Assembly (NCBI GenBank): GCA_963836005.1
Contig: CAWIHS010000006.1
Span: 124,001 to 188,000 of the forward strand
Reading direction: 5' to 3'
Origin: CAWIHS01 sp963836005
Lineage (GTDB): Bacteria; Pseudomonadota; Gammaproteobacteria; GRL18
Length of the DNA stretch: 64,000 nucleotides
Shown here piece after piece: positions 43,283-51,747 of this stretch. Position 1 is the first letter of the stretch; the number at the start of each line of letters is the position of its first letter. A program made the translations under genes and the position numbers. Under the pieces are notes generated by a model that ran no database searches, had not been told where the DNA came from, and saw only the letters and a list, made by a program, of their open reading frames with translations.

Positions 43283-44977
43283 ATGATAAAACTTAAACTC
43301 AGAACTAACATATCACTGCTTTCAGTTACATTTCTACTTGTAACTGGGATCGCAAACGCAAAAAATGTCATCATTCATGATGCCGAATACTCTGTTATTG
43401 AGGCGCAAAACGGTAAGACATGGGCTGCTGATGATAAAACTATCGATAAAAAACTGGCAGAATTTCGCGATAAAAACGGCGGTAAGCCGCCCAATATTAT
43501 ATACATCTTGCTTGATGATGTGGGTTTTGGCGAGATTGGCATGCCCGGCCTGGATGTTATTCGCGGTTATAGTACGCCGAGCCTCAATAAACTGGCGAGC
43601 GACGGTATGAGCTTGCAGAGGATGTACACTGAACCATCCTGCACACCTACCCGGGTTGCGATGATGACTGGGCGTCTTCCAATCCGAACAGGTTTGAATG
43701 AGGCCAAGGTAACACTTGTTGGAGAGGGGCTCCCTGCTGACGAAGTTACACTGGCCGAAGTGCTAGCTAAGTCAGACTACATCACTACCCATGTGGGCAA
43801 GTGGCACATGGGTGATATTGAGCAGGCCTTTGCCAATAAGCAGGGTTTCCAGTACGCCGAATTCCCGATTCACCAGCAGGCTCAATTGGCGCTGATGAAC
43901 CCTCAGGCGGAGCACGGGGATATTACACGCTCATTGGGTGTGGATGGTACAACGCCCAATAAGTATACTCTGGATAAGACTTTTACTCCCCGTGCCGCCG
44001 ATATGCTGACGGGGGTTGAGCTGCGAGACGGGAAATTATATGAGGTTGATTTAGAGCCGGGTGAACAATGGACCCAGGATAAATATCATGCCATGAATGA
44101 GCGCTACCAGGCGAGTGTATTGCGGCAATTGGGAGAACTTGCGAAGCAGGATAAGCCATTCTTCCTTAACTACTGGCCTTTGTACCCGGTTACGTTTGCG
44201 CGCAATACATCTGGGGTATTCAAAACCTTGAATGGAGGAAGTTTTACTGAAGGCATTGTCCAGGTTGATGCATGGATTGGTCAGCTGATGGATGAAGTTG
44301 ATCGACTCGGCCTGGCTGAAAATACCATTATTATGGTTATGGGCGATAACGGCACCATGGTCCAATATAGGGGTTTGACGGGAGCCACTGATCGTATTTA
44401 TCGAGGAGGTAAAGGTGATCACCTCGAAGGCGGTGTACGTGTTAATGCGTTTGTTCGCTGGCCGGGTATGATTGAGGCTGGGTCCATGGCTGAAGATATC
44501 ACCCATATATCTGATCTCTATACGTCCTTTGCGCGCTTCGCGGGCGCAACTGACGAGATACCCCGCGACAGGGTTATTGATGGTGTCGATCAAACAGGCG
44601 TATTGTTATTAGGTGATACGCATGGCCGCCGCGATTATGTGTACATCTATGAGCAAGATTCACTCAAGTCTATCGTCAAGAATAAGTTCAAGTTTCACTT
44701 GGCCCCGCCCATGACTAATCCCATTCTTTCGGCAGGTTTCTATGATTTATACCGCGATCCGCGTGAAGAGCATCCAGAACAGTCGATCAAACTTGGTGCC
44801 TGGGGAAGTGGTCCATTTTCGGCAATGCTCAAGCGACACATGAGCTTGAAGAAAAAGTACCCGGATAGAAAAACCACCCACGCTACGCCCTATGAAGGTA
44901 TTGAAAACCTGAGGCCTGAGACTCAACGTCTTGTGGATGCCTTCAAAGCGGCTAAATCAGAAAAGGAGGTGAACTAA
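43283..44977 (+). CDS. Sec-exported Cys-type sulfatase (arylsulfatase family)
   Basis: Periplasmic sulfatase of 564 residues. Signal peptide about 1-26 (ends GIANA). LLDDVGFGEIGMPG (D78, D79) supplies the metal-binding Asp residues, and C120-T-P-T-R is the formylglycine motif, so the Cys must be converted to formylglycine by FGE or anSME (neither is in the window). GKWHMGD and MGDNGTMVQYRG are further family sites. Substrate class is unclear, though length and layout resemble arylsulfatases acting on sulfated organics. Overlapping short ORFs are spurious. Confidence 0.92.
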   Translation: MIKLKLRTNISLLSVTFLLVTGIANAKNVIIHDAEYSVIEAQNGKTWAADDKTIDKKLAEFRDKNGGKPPNIIYILLDDVGFGEIGMPGLDVIRGYSTPSLNKLASDGMSLQRMYTEPSCTPTRVAMMTGRLPIRTGLNEAKVTLVGEGLPADEVTLAEVLAKSDYITTHVGKWHMGDIEQAFANKQGFQYAEFPIHQQAQLALMNPQAEHGDITRSLGVDGTTPNKYTLDKTFTPRAADMLTGVELRDGKLYEVDLEPGEQWTQDKYHAMNERYQASVLRQLGELAKQDKPFFLNYWPLYPVTFARNTSGVFKTLNGGSFTEGIVQVDAWIGQLMDEVDRLGLAENTIIMVMGDNGTMVQYRGLTGATDRIYRGGKGDHLEGGVRVNAFVRWPGMIEAGSMAEDITHISDLYTSFARFAGATDEIPRDRVIDGVDQTGVLLLGDTHGRRDYVYIYEQDSLKSIVKNKFKFHLAPPMTNPILSAGFYDLYRDPREEHPEQSIKLGAWGSGPFSAMLKRHMSLKKKYPDRKTTHATPYEGIENLRPETQRLVDAFKAAKSEKEVN

Positions 44978-44978
44978 G

Positions 44979-46754
44979 ATGAAGAACGGACAGATATCGC
45001 GCAGGGGCTTTGTAAAAGCTGCTGGAATAACTGCTCTGAGCAGTATTGTTTCTGGTAATTCGGTTTTGGCTGCTACGACAGCGACTACCACTGCAAAGGG
45101 TCGCAGGAACGACCAGGGCGGTCCCTACAATATTCTTATGATCGTAACGGATCAGGAGAGGTATCTGGAAGCGAATGAACTGCCTCCAGGCTATCGCTTG
45201 CCAGGGCATGAGCGTCTGGCGAAACAGGGCGTAACATTTGAAAACCACCAGATAGCATCCTGTGTCTGCACACCGTCCAGAGCAGTTCTCTATACTGGCC
45301 AGCACATTCAGAATAATGGCATGTTTGATAACACTAACTTTCCCTGGTCCGGCAGTATGTCAACGGAAATTGATACGCTTGGGGATTTGTTACGCAAGCA
45401 AGGCTATTACACTGCCTATAAAGGTAAATGGCATCTGACGGAGGAGTTTGAAACGACCAACGACTTGCATAACCCTAAAAAATTGTTGACCGAGGAGATG
45501 GAAGAGTACGGTTTTTCTGATTACATGGGAATTGGTGATATCATCGGGCACAATGAAGGTGGCTATTTACATGATAACGTCATCTCATCCATGAGCCGGA
45601 GCTGGTTACGAGGTAAAGGCGAACAGTTGCGAAATGAGGGGCAGCCGTGGTTTTTGGCAGTAAATCTGGTCAACCCACATGATGTGATGTTCTACAACAC
45701 CGATCTGCCTGGTAAACCAAATCAAGGTAAAAACACGATGTTTGGTGTTAATCATGAGCCCGATTACGCTTTATACCAGCAGCAGTGGAATGTCAGACTG
45801 CCTGAATCGCGTCAGCAGTCTTTAAGTGAAACAGGAAGGCCTGGCGCTCACCTTGACTTCAGGGATTCCAACGCCGCTATGCTAGGTGCGATACCCAATG
45901 AAGATGATCGCTGGAAGAGGCTGAATAATTACTATTTCAATTGTATTCAGGATGCCGATAGAAATCTCTCTGACATACTTGCAGAGCTGGATTCCCTGGG
46001 TATTGACGACAATACTATTGTTATTTTTACCTCAGACCATGGAGAGCTTTCTGGTGCACATGGACTGGTGGGTAAAGGTGCAACCGCTTACCGCGAGCAG
46101 AACAATGTGCCCTTTACCATCGTTCATCCATCCTACGAGGGCAACAAGCGTTGCAAAGCTGTGACCTCCCACGTTGATATTGCAACGACATTGATCAGTT
46201 TTGCCGGCGGAGATCCCAAATCGATTACAGGCTTGCCGGGCAAGGATGTGTCAGTGTTGCTCGGTGACCCGGAATCGGCTTCTACCAGCGCCCTAAGGGA
46301 TGCCGCGCTTTATAACTTCAATATGTTCAGTTTCGTTGATAGTAACTTTATTGGAAGTGTTGGTAAATTTTTGGCTGCAGGAGGTGCCCCCGCGGACTTA
46401 TCCAAACAAGGGTACAAGCCCAACCTGAAGAAAAGAGGGGCCATTAGAAGTATTTACGACGGTCAGTTTAAGTTCAGCCGCTATTTTTCACCACTAGAAC
46501 ACCATACACCAAAAACGATTGAGCAATTATTTTCTAAGAACGACGTCGAGCTGTATGACCTGAGAAATGACCCTCTTGAGATAAAAAATCTGGCCCTTAA
46601 TGTTGGAAAATACGGGGAAATGATTGACATGATGAATAAAAAAATGAATCGCCTTATTGAGGATGAGGTGGGCGAAGACAATGGCCAGAAGCTTCCTTCA
46701 CAAAATGGCACCAGCTGGATGCTTACTACTTCAATTGAAGACTTCAGGCCCTAG
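44979..46754 (+). CDS. Tat-exported Cys-type sulfatase
   Basis: Sulfatase of 591 residues that begins one base after the first sulfatase's stop. The N-terminus is a twin-arginine leader (SRRGFVKAAGITALSS, cleavage near VLA), so it is folded before export, unlike its Sec-exported neighbour. Metal-site and catalytic motifs: NILMIVTDQER, C97-T-P-S-R, YKGKWHL, and SDHGELSGAHG. Sequence differs clearly from sulfatase 1, suggesting different substrates or successive steps. No own promoter is visible, so co-transcription is expected. Confidence 0.92.
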   Translation: MKNGQISRRGFVKAAGITALSSIVSGNSVLAATTATTTAKGRRNDQGGPYNILMIVTDQERYLEANELPPGYRLPGHERLAKQGVTFENHQIASCVCTPSRAVLYTGQHIQNNGMFDNTNFPWSGSMSTEIDTLGDLLRKQGYYTAYKGKWHLTEEFETTNDLHNPKKLLTEEMEEYGFSDYMGIGDIIGHNEGGYLHDNVISSMSRSWLRGKGEQLRNEGQPWFLAVNLVNPHDVMFYNTDLPGKPNQGKNTMFGVNHEPDYALYQQQWNVRLPESRQQSLSETGRPGAHLDFRDSNAAMLGAIPNEDDRWKRLNNYYFNCIQDADRNLSDILAELDSLGIDDNTIVIFTSDHGELSGAHGLVGKGATAYREQNNVPFTIVHPSYEGNKRCKAVTSHVDIATTLISFAGGDPKSITGLPGKDVSVLLGDPESASTSALRDAALYNFNMFSFVDSNFIGSVGKFLAAGGAPADLSKQGYKPNLKKRGAIRSIYDGQFKFSRYFSPLEHHTPKTIEQLFSKNDVELYDLRNDPLEIKNLALNVGKYGEMIDMMNKKMNRLIEDEVGEDNGQKLPSQNGTSWMLTTSIEDFRP

Positions 46755-46952
46755 CTTGTGTCGGAGTTGTTGAGTATACATGAATAAAAATGATTCAGGA
46801 CTATAGAATGATAACTAAACCGATTACGCAACTAAACAACTTGTGATTTTTACTCTGGCCTGATGTTGGTGTTAGCGGTGTCGATTTACCGCAGAAATAA
46901 TACCATTAAACTACATTCATTTTAACATAAGATAAACAGAGGTTTTCCAAAG
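46755..46952. other. Gap after the sulfatases
   Basis: About 200 bp with no gene, no clear terminator. AGAGG lies before the ATG of the barrel relic at 46953. Confidence 0.35.
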
Positions 46953-47342
46953 ATGAAGCAGATATAATCTCGTACATTAATTAGCGCAGCGATGACTCTG
47001 TCACTCAGTTATATTCCGGTTAACGCAGCTGAGACAACTTCTGACAGTGGCTGGAATTATGCATTGGCACCAATGTTTTTATGGGGTATGTCTATTGACG
47101 GGAGTTCAACCGTCGGCCCTAGTTCATTGCCCCTGAAACTGGATTTCAAGGATGATGTACTTTCTAATATGTCGGCCGCATTTACACTTCATTTTGAAGC
47201 CCAGAAAGATGATCTAACCTGGCTGGCTGAAATTCAATACGCTGAGCTTGAACCAACATCACAAGTAGGGCCCATAAAAGTTAACGTTAACTACAAGAGC
47301 ATCACGGGGGCTTTGTTGATTAGCCCTAAATCTCTGGGGTAG
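46953..47342 (+). pseudogene. N-terminal part of an outer-membrane beta-barrel protein, cut by IS5
   Basis: The ATG at 46953 gives MKQI then TAA at codon 5; the frame continues as a signal peptide (LISAAMTLSLSYIPVNAAE) and a barrel-like stretch (WNYALAPMFLWGMSIDGSS, then AEIQYAELEP) until the IS5-family element inserts at 47309, after KSITG. The C-terminal codons read through the IS inverted repeat and stop. Two independent lesions. It follows the sulfatase operon in the same direction and may once have been its outer-membrane component. Confidence 0.65.
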
Positions 47343-48465
47343 ATGCTTAAATTAGGTAGTTCGGTAACTTTGAGGCATGCCCAGGGATGTCATTTTATTG
47401 AGCACACCACAGCCAATCATTGCTTCTTGCTGCTGACGTGTTAAATCCCGTGCATGCATCGTATTACCGAGAATTTTCTGGTAGCGCTGAATCGCCAGTT
47501 CAGAATAATTTCTCTGGCCATAGTGGTGTTGTTTTTGCCACTGCATCCTTCCCTGTGTTTTGATTTCCAGTAAATTTCGGTTACGCCATGGGCTGGCATC
47601 ATCTCTGAATACCGCATCTTTCCTGGGTGTGATCACGACATCGGCGTCAGGTGAATGAGCAGATATCACATCATATACGGGGGATTTATCATAGGCCCCA
47701 TCAGCAGTAAAATGGTCAATAGCCTGCTCTATTTGCTCCAATAGTGGGTTCACTTGAGCTTCATCAGAGCCAAAACGATCAGTGAGAACACAGGCTTCAA
47801 AATAGTGGTTTTCGTTAACGCCCGCATGCAGTTTCCGCCAACTGGCCTTGTTCGACAGCTCATATTTCTCTTGATGCCACTCGCCACGGCCAAAACGCTT
47901 GAGTCCTGTAGAGTCAATGGCTATGGCATGGACACTATCATCTGGACGATCTGTCTCTGTATATCTGGGTGATTCGATATTGAGTTCCTTGAGCCGTTTA
48001 CTCAGGCTTGTATAATCAGGGCAAGCGATGGGCAACCCTTTCGCTTTGAACAACGAATTGATAAATCCCTGGCTCTGTCGTAGGGGTAGGCGATAAATCT
48101 GGCGGATTTCATGACAGGTGATGATAGCAAAGTCAGTATATAATTGTGGTGTTCCCGTACCGTCAAAGACCCGATCTTTTTGATACCAATGTTCAATGGC
48201 CTCGTCTGATAACCAAACGGTGATATCCCCTCGTGAACGCAGTGAATCATTATAATCAGACCAATTGCTCACCTTATATTTTTGCTTGGGAACATTCCAA
48301 CCTTTTTTCTCAGGGTATTTATTGGGCATTACGATTTGCATTCCATTTTAGTTGTCAGCTATCATAACATCAATTGAACGACTATCTAAAAGGCGAGATA
48401 TAATTACCACAGCAGGTTCTGAGACTGTTGCTGGTTGCGCAAATTTTGAGCTATTCAACAAAGCC
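47309..48465 (-). mobile_element. IS5-family (IS903-like) insertion sequence, copy 1, complete
   Basis: 1157 bp between terminal repeats GGCTTTGTTGATTAGCCC (47309-47326) and GAGCTATTCAACAAAGCC (48448-48465). Same length as copy 2. Left flank CATCACGGG and right flank ATCTGAACT are not direct repeats, so the expected 9-bp target duplication is missing; the left side lies in a barrel gene, the right side in an rve-type transposase gene. This suggests recombination with another copy. Confidence 0.85.
47352..48341 (-). CDS. IS5-family (IS903 group) transposase, copy 1
   Basis: DDE transposase of 329 residues matching IS903-type proteins (YKVSNWSDYNDSLRSRGDITVW, DYTSLSKR, AIDSTGLKRFGRGEW, HFTADGAYDKSPVYD). 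The catalytic Asp residues in AIDSTG and ADGAYD and the C-terminal ELAIQRYQKILG Glu region are present, so it looks intact. About 92 percent identical to copy 2 by eye, with scattered replacements in the second half, so the two copies are not recent duplicates. Confidence 0.9.
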   Translation of the reverse strand: MQIVMPNKYPEKKGWNVPKQKYKVSNWSDYNDSLRSRGDITVWLSDEAIEHWYQKDRVFDGTGTPQLYTDFAIITCHEIRQIYRLPLRQSQGFINSLFKAKGLPIACPDYTSLSKRLKELNIESPRYTETDRPDDSVHAIAIDSTGLKRFGRGEWHQEKYELSNKASWRKLHAGVNENHYFEACVLTDRFGSDEAQVNPLLEQIEQAIDHFTADGAYDKSPVYDVISAHSPDADVVITPRKDAVFRDDASPWRNRNLLEIKTQGRMQWQKQHHYGQRNYSELAIQRYQKILGNTMHARDLTRQQQEAMIGCGVLNKMTSLGMPQSYRTT

Positions 48466-49206
48466 ATCTGAACTCAAATGTTTTGGTAAGGCTTTTCCAG
48501 AGATGATTTAATTGAACAAACAGCAAAGAGCGACACCATCAACCGAGCCGGATTTCACAGAAAAACCAATGATCCGCCGTGAATATTGGTCAAGGATCAG
48601 CATGACCCAATGACTTTTTAACGTGATCGATTCACAACGAAATAAATCCACTGACCACAGGCTATCCTTCATATGACCAATAAAGGTCAGCCAGGAAGGG
48701 CCATTCCCATTGTTGGGATTGGGTTTGTAATATTTCTCTAAAATTCGCCTGACGATGTCTTTATCAATGCCAGTGCCAAAAGCATGATTAATCTGTAAGG
48801 CAATTTTTGGGCAGCCCATCCTAGGATTACGTTGCTTCATTTCAAGAACAGCATTGATAATTTCCTGTGATGGTCCTTTTGGACCAGATTTGCCTTTTGT
48901 TCTTGCTGAAAATAATTGTTGATATTTACGCTTAACCAAGGCCTGGTGAAATCTAAGGATCGTGGCAGGTTTGACAATAACAAATACTTTTTTAATACGA
49001 TGTTTTGGTATCAACATTGCCCACAGGCCAAACAAAAAGCGTTCCAGCGGGGACAACGGCGGTGAACGGTGCCGTTCTTTAGTCGCAACAATTAATTGTT
49101 GTCTTATCGCCAAATTTTCTGCGGCGACTGCTTTCAATCCGCCTGGTTTGAGCAGTTTGAAAAAAAGCACAACAACGTGAATGAAAAGTAGGGAAAGTGT
49201 TTTCAT
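48466..49206 (-). pseudogene. Integrase-core (rve) transposase, truncated and with a nonsense mutation
   Basis: Reads as the first 232 codons of the 361-codon transposase at 56866; then CAA in the intact copy is TAA here (after ALCCLFN), and the IS5 junction cuts the remainder a few codons later. N-terminal hydrophobic MKTLSLLFIHVVVLFF, the HTH-like GPKGPSQEI region and the first catalytic Asp region (WSVDLFR) remain; the second Asp and Glu are lost. Confidence 0.8.
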
Positions 49207-49293
49207 AAATTCACTATGGTTGAAAAGCTCAAAAATATCAATATTGTTATCTCATTGATTTTTCAGGTAGTATAAGAATTCGCCAGCCACAGG
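48466..49293 (-). mobile_element. rve-type IS, 5' part only (truncated by IS5)
   Basis: From the terminal sequence CGCCAGCCACAGG at 49281-49293 to the IS5 junction at 48465. It matches the first ~830 bp of the full copy at 56.8-58.0 kb almost base for base. The 3' third is missing and is not found on the other side of the IS5 copy, so DNA was lost or moved. Confidence 0.75.
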
Positions 49294-49789
49294 TGTTTCT
49301 TTTGACACCTTATTCAGCCCTTATCTGGTCGGAGCAACCCAAATCACTATTACAGACCCCTACATCCGGCTGTTCTACCAGGCGCGTAACTTAATGGAAT
49401 TACTCGAGACGATTGTAAAATACAAACCAAAGGACGAAGAAGTTGCCGTTCATCTGGTAACAATCCAGGACAATTTCAAAGGCGAACAGCAGAAAGAAAA
49501 CTTCGAGAAGATCCAGCAATCCAGCGCCGCAGTAGGTATTGATTTCACCTGGGAATTCGATGAAACCGGAACTATTCACGCCCAGCACATCGTTACCAAC
49601 CACGGCTGGAAAATCCTTCTAGATCGTGGCCTGGATATCTTCCAGAACTATGAAATGAATGATGCCTTCACCTTTGCCAACCGCCTGCAGCAATCCCGGT
49701 CATGTAAAGCATTTGAGGTGACTTTTTTGAAAAATGAGGTGATACCTGGTGAGAAAGTAGCTGACACCAGTGGTACGATAAATACATAA
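49292..49789 (+). pseudogene. C-terminal fragment with an MIT_C/PLD-like domain
   Basis: The open frame begins at the end of the rve IS, runs G-V-S-F-D-T-L-F-S-P-Y-L-V-G-A-T, then DPYIRLFYQARNLMELLE, HLVTIQDNF and TIHAQHIVTNHGWKILLDRGLDIFQ to a stop at 49789. This matches the MIT_C (phospholipase-D-like) domain that in bacteria forms the C-terminus of larger ATPase-type proteins. Everything before the domain is gone, so this is the tail of a gene cut by the IS. I cannot say which ATPase type it belonged to. Confidence 0.6.
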
Positions 49790-49861
49790 AATGTGTAATT
49801 GTCAAGATTTGAGCTGACAGTTCCAGGTTTTTCATAAGTGACTGCCAGATATAAGTCGAAA

Positions 49862-50860
49862 CTATTTCAACTTATCTAACCATGCATTTAATTTTTCATA
49901 TGATTTCCACCATTCCTTTATTTTTTTCAAATCTACTTGGTGAAGCTTCCCTGCATCATCTTTAAATGTTGCCTCACCTCTGTGAGCTACTTTGTTTCTG
50001 CAACGGAAAAGATGATCTATATTTTCATAATCATCAGGATTAGTTATCTTAAAACTACTACCGAATACCTGTAAAGCCACTTTATCGATTAGATCGATAA
50101 CACGTACGTTTACTTTCCCTTTATCTTCAAGATACTCGAAAACCAAGCCTCCAGGACTTGCTGTACCAAACAAGAGCTGCTTCACGCAAATCTCTGTCGA
50201 TAACACCATCTCCAAAACCACACGTCGATAATTGTCTGAATATATGGCTGACTGAGCGTCATATATTATTTCATCCTTTAGCGACGGCTGTATCGTATCC
50301 CTCAGTGCTTTCATTAACAAGGCATCGTGCTTTTTTTCAAATTTGATTGTTCCAAAATCTTGTCTATCCATGCCAGGTATGGGCTTGACAACAATTAACC
50401 CAGGTCCCTTTCCAACCTCTTTTCCTTGTTCGTCAGTCCACGCAGGGTTAACCAACGAATTATTATTTTCCTCGATTTCATGTAAAAGAGGTTGCCATAA
50501 CCGATACTTAAAATATCGAATTGCATTATTTATTACTTGAGCTGCTATTTTTCCAAAAATTGGGGTACGTTTGCTAAAATACTCACTTTGTATAGTGTAA
50601 TCCTTTCCTCTTTTTTCTTTTGAAATAACTTCTGGCGGTGGCGAATCTGGCCGAGCAACAGTTAGCACAAAGTGAGTAAATGGAACAGTCCAGTGTCTCT
50701 CTTTGTTCTTTTTACTTAAAGTAAAACGCGTCGTAGTCATCTCAAGAGTTATACTAAAACCGTTTAATTCGAATTCATAATGTGGGTTATTCTTATCGGA
50801 CCGTTTAACAATAATTGGCGTTTCTAATTTTATTTTGTAATTTGCAACTAAGTTTTTCAT
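49862..50860 (-). CDS. Hypothetical protein with a C-terminal HEPN-like RNxxAH motif
   Basis: 332 residues, not recognised as a whole. The N-terminal half is rich in charged strands (KLETPIIVKRSDKNNPHYEF) and carries no signal peptide or membrane segment. The C-terminal part has FRCRNKVAHRGEA, an R-x4-H motif as in HEPN RNases, on a helical region (DLIDKVALQVFGSS upstream). HEPN domains act as toxins or antiviral RNases. The gene is intact and stands between IS debris, which supports a defence role only by context. Confidence 0.6.
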   Translation of the reverse strand: MKNLVANYKIKLETPIIVKRSDKNNPHYEFELNGFSITLEMTTTRFTLSKKNKERHWTVPFTHFVLTVARPDSPPPEVISKEKRGKDYTIQSEYFSKRTPIFGKIAAQVINNAIRYFKYRLWQPLLHEIEENNNSLVNPAWTDEQGKEVGKGPGLIVVKPIPGMDRQDFGTIKFEKKHDALLMKALRDTIQPSLKDEIIYDAQSAIYSDNYRRVVLEMVLSTEICVKQLLFGTASPGGLVFEYLEDKGKVNVRVIDLIDKVALQVFGSSFKITNPDDYENIDHLFRCRNKVAHRGEATFKDDAGKLHQVDLKKIKEWWKSYEKLNAWLDKLK

Positions 50861-51451
50861 TTTTTGTCATTACATAAAAGCCCTAACATCTTAACTTTTA
50901 TTGATTGTGGAGAGCATAACGAGTGAAGGTCTGTTGTGCTAATCTGGTCAAATATTTGTTGATTTACAAGGGAATTGTATCCACTGGATACGCTTTTGTC
51001 GAATGACAAGTAGTCAGTCAACTACGGTATTTGGCAAATACTGTCTGAAGATGTATATAGATAAAAACTATCTCAGGGTATTAAACCATATCGTACAAGG
51101 AGAGCCTGCCTTCCACAAGAGAAAACAAATACATGAAGAGAATTAATTTGCATCAGCATCCAGGAACGAGGAAACCTGTCTCAGTTCTTCATCTCTGGCC
51201 ATGCCCGGCAGATACACATGGACAAGTTTAGCCAGGATTTGGGATTTGAATGGGGTTTGGAAAATATCAAACGCCAGTGGCTGGCTTTTACAGAAAGTTG
51301 TTTTAAACCTGATAGTATATCAATCGTTTCAGAGTACCTGCTCTGTAACCATTGGTACATAAGATTGACATCTAATATCACTGAGGCGGGTATTCCGGGA
51401 TAGCAAAAGGAATGACTGCTTTCAGCTTGAAAAAATCAGTTATAACATGGG
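50861..51451. other. IS-flanked spacer with short coding-like debris
   Basis: No intact gene. The region 51188-51403 encodes, in one frame, a fragment reading FISGHARQIHMDKFSQDLGFEWG, which resembles SLGYAEQIRMCRFIQNFGFEWE at 51566-51628. The common pattern GxAxQIxMxxFxQxxGFEW suggests pieces of one unidentified gene family. The first 250 bp show nothing. Confidence 0.35.
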
Positions 51452-51528
51452 GATGAGGGTGTAAAAACTAAAAAAACGGGGGGACTATATAAAGACCCCC
51501 CCCTTTTTTAATTTTTCGCACCCTCATC
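51452..51528. repeat. Large palindrome, GATGAGGGTG...CACCCTCATC
   Basis: Outer arms GATGAGGGTG / CACCCTCATC are perfect; inner arms with A-rich and G-rich runs (AAAAAACGGGGGG against CCCCCCCCTTTTTT) extend the stem to about 32 bp with a 12-base loop. It could be a small palindromic element or a strong bidirectional terminator. Confidence 0.55.
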
Positions 51529-51631
51529 TACCACCCATTGATGAGAAGACCAAGCTCTATTCAGTCTTGGCTATGCCGAGCAGATACGCATGTGCAGATT
51601 TATCCAGAATTTTGGATTTGAATGGGAGGAT

Positions 51632-51721
51632 GGTCAGATCAGAATCGGTATTGACGCACCCAAAGATGTGCCGGTTCATAGAGCAGAAGTTTATGATCGG
51701 ATTTTGGCAGAGACGGACTGA
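51632..51721 (+). pseudogene. C-terminal remnant of a CsrA-like RNA-binding regulator
   Basis: The last 29 codons before a TGA read GQIRIGIDAPKDVPVHRAEV plus YDRILAETD, which is the C-terminal strand-helix of CsrA (consensus [20 protein letters not shown]). The CsrA start, with its LTR and GE motifs, is not upstream; the frame instead joins unrelated sequence. It is cut off from the rest of the gene, probably by rearrangement, and lies 26 bp before the IS5 copy 2. Confidence 0.6.
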
Positions 51722-51747
51722 ATGTCAGTTAGATTTACATTAGATTT

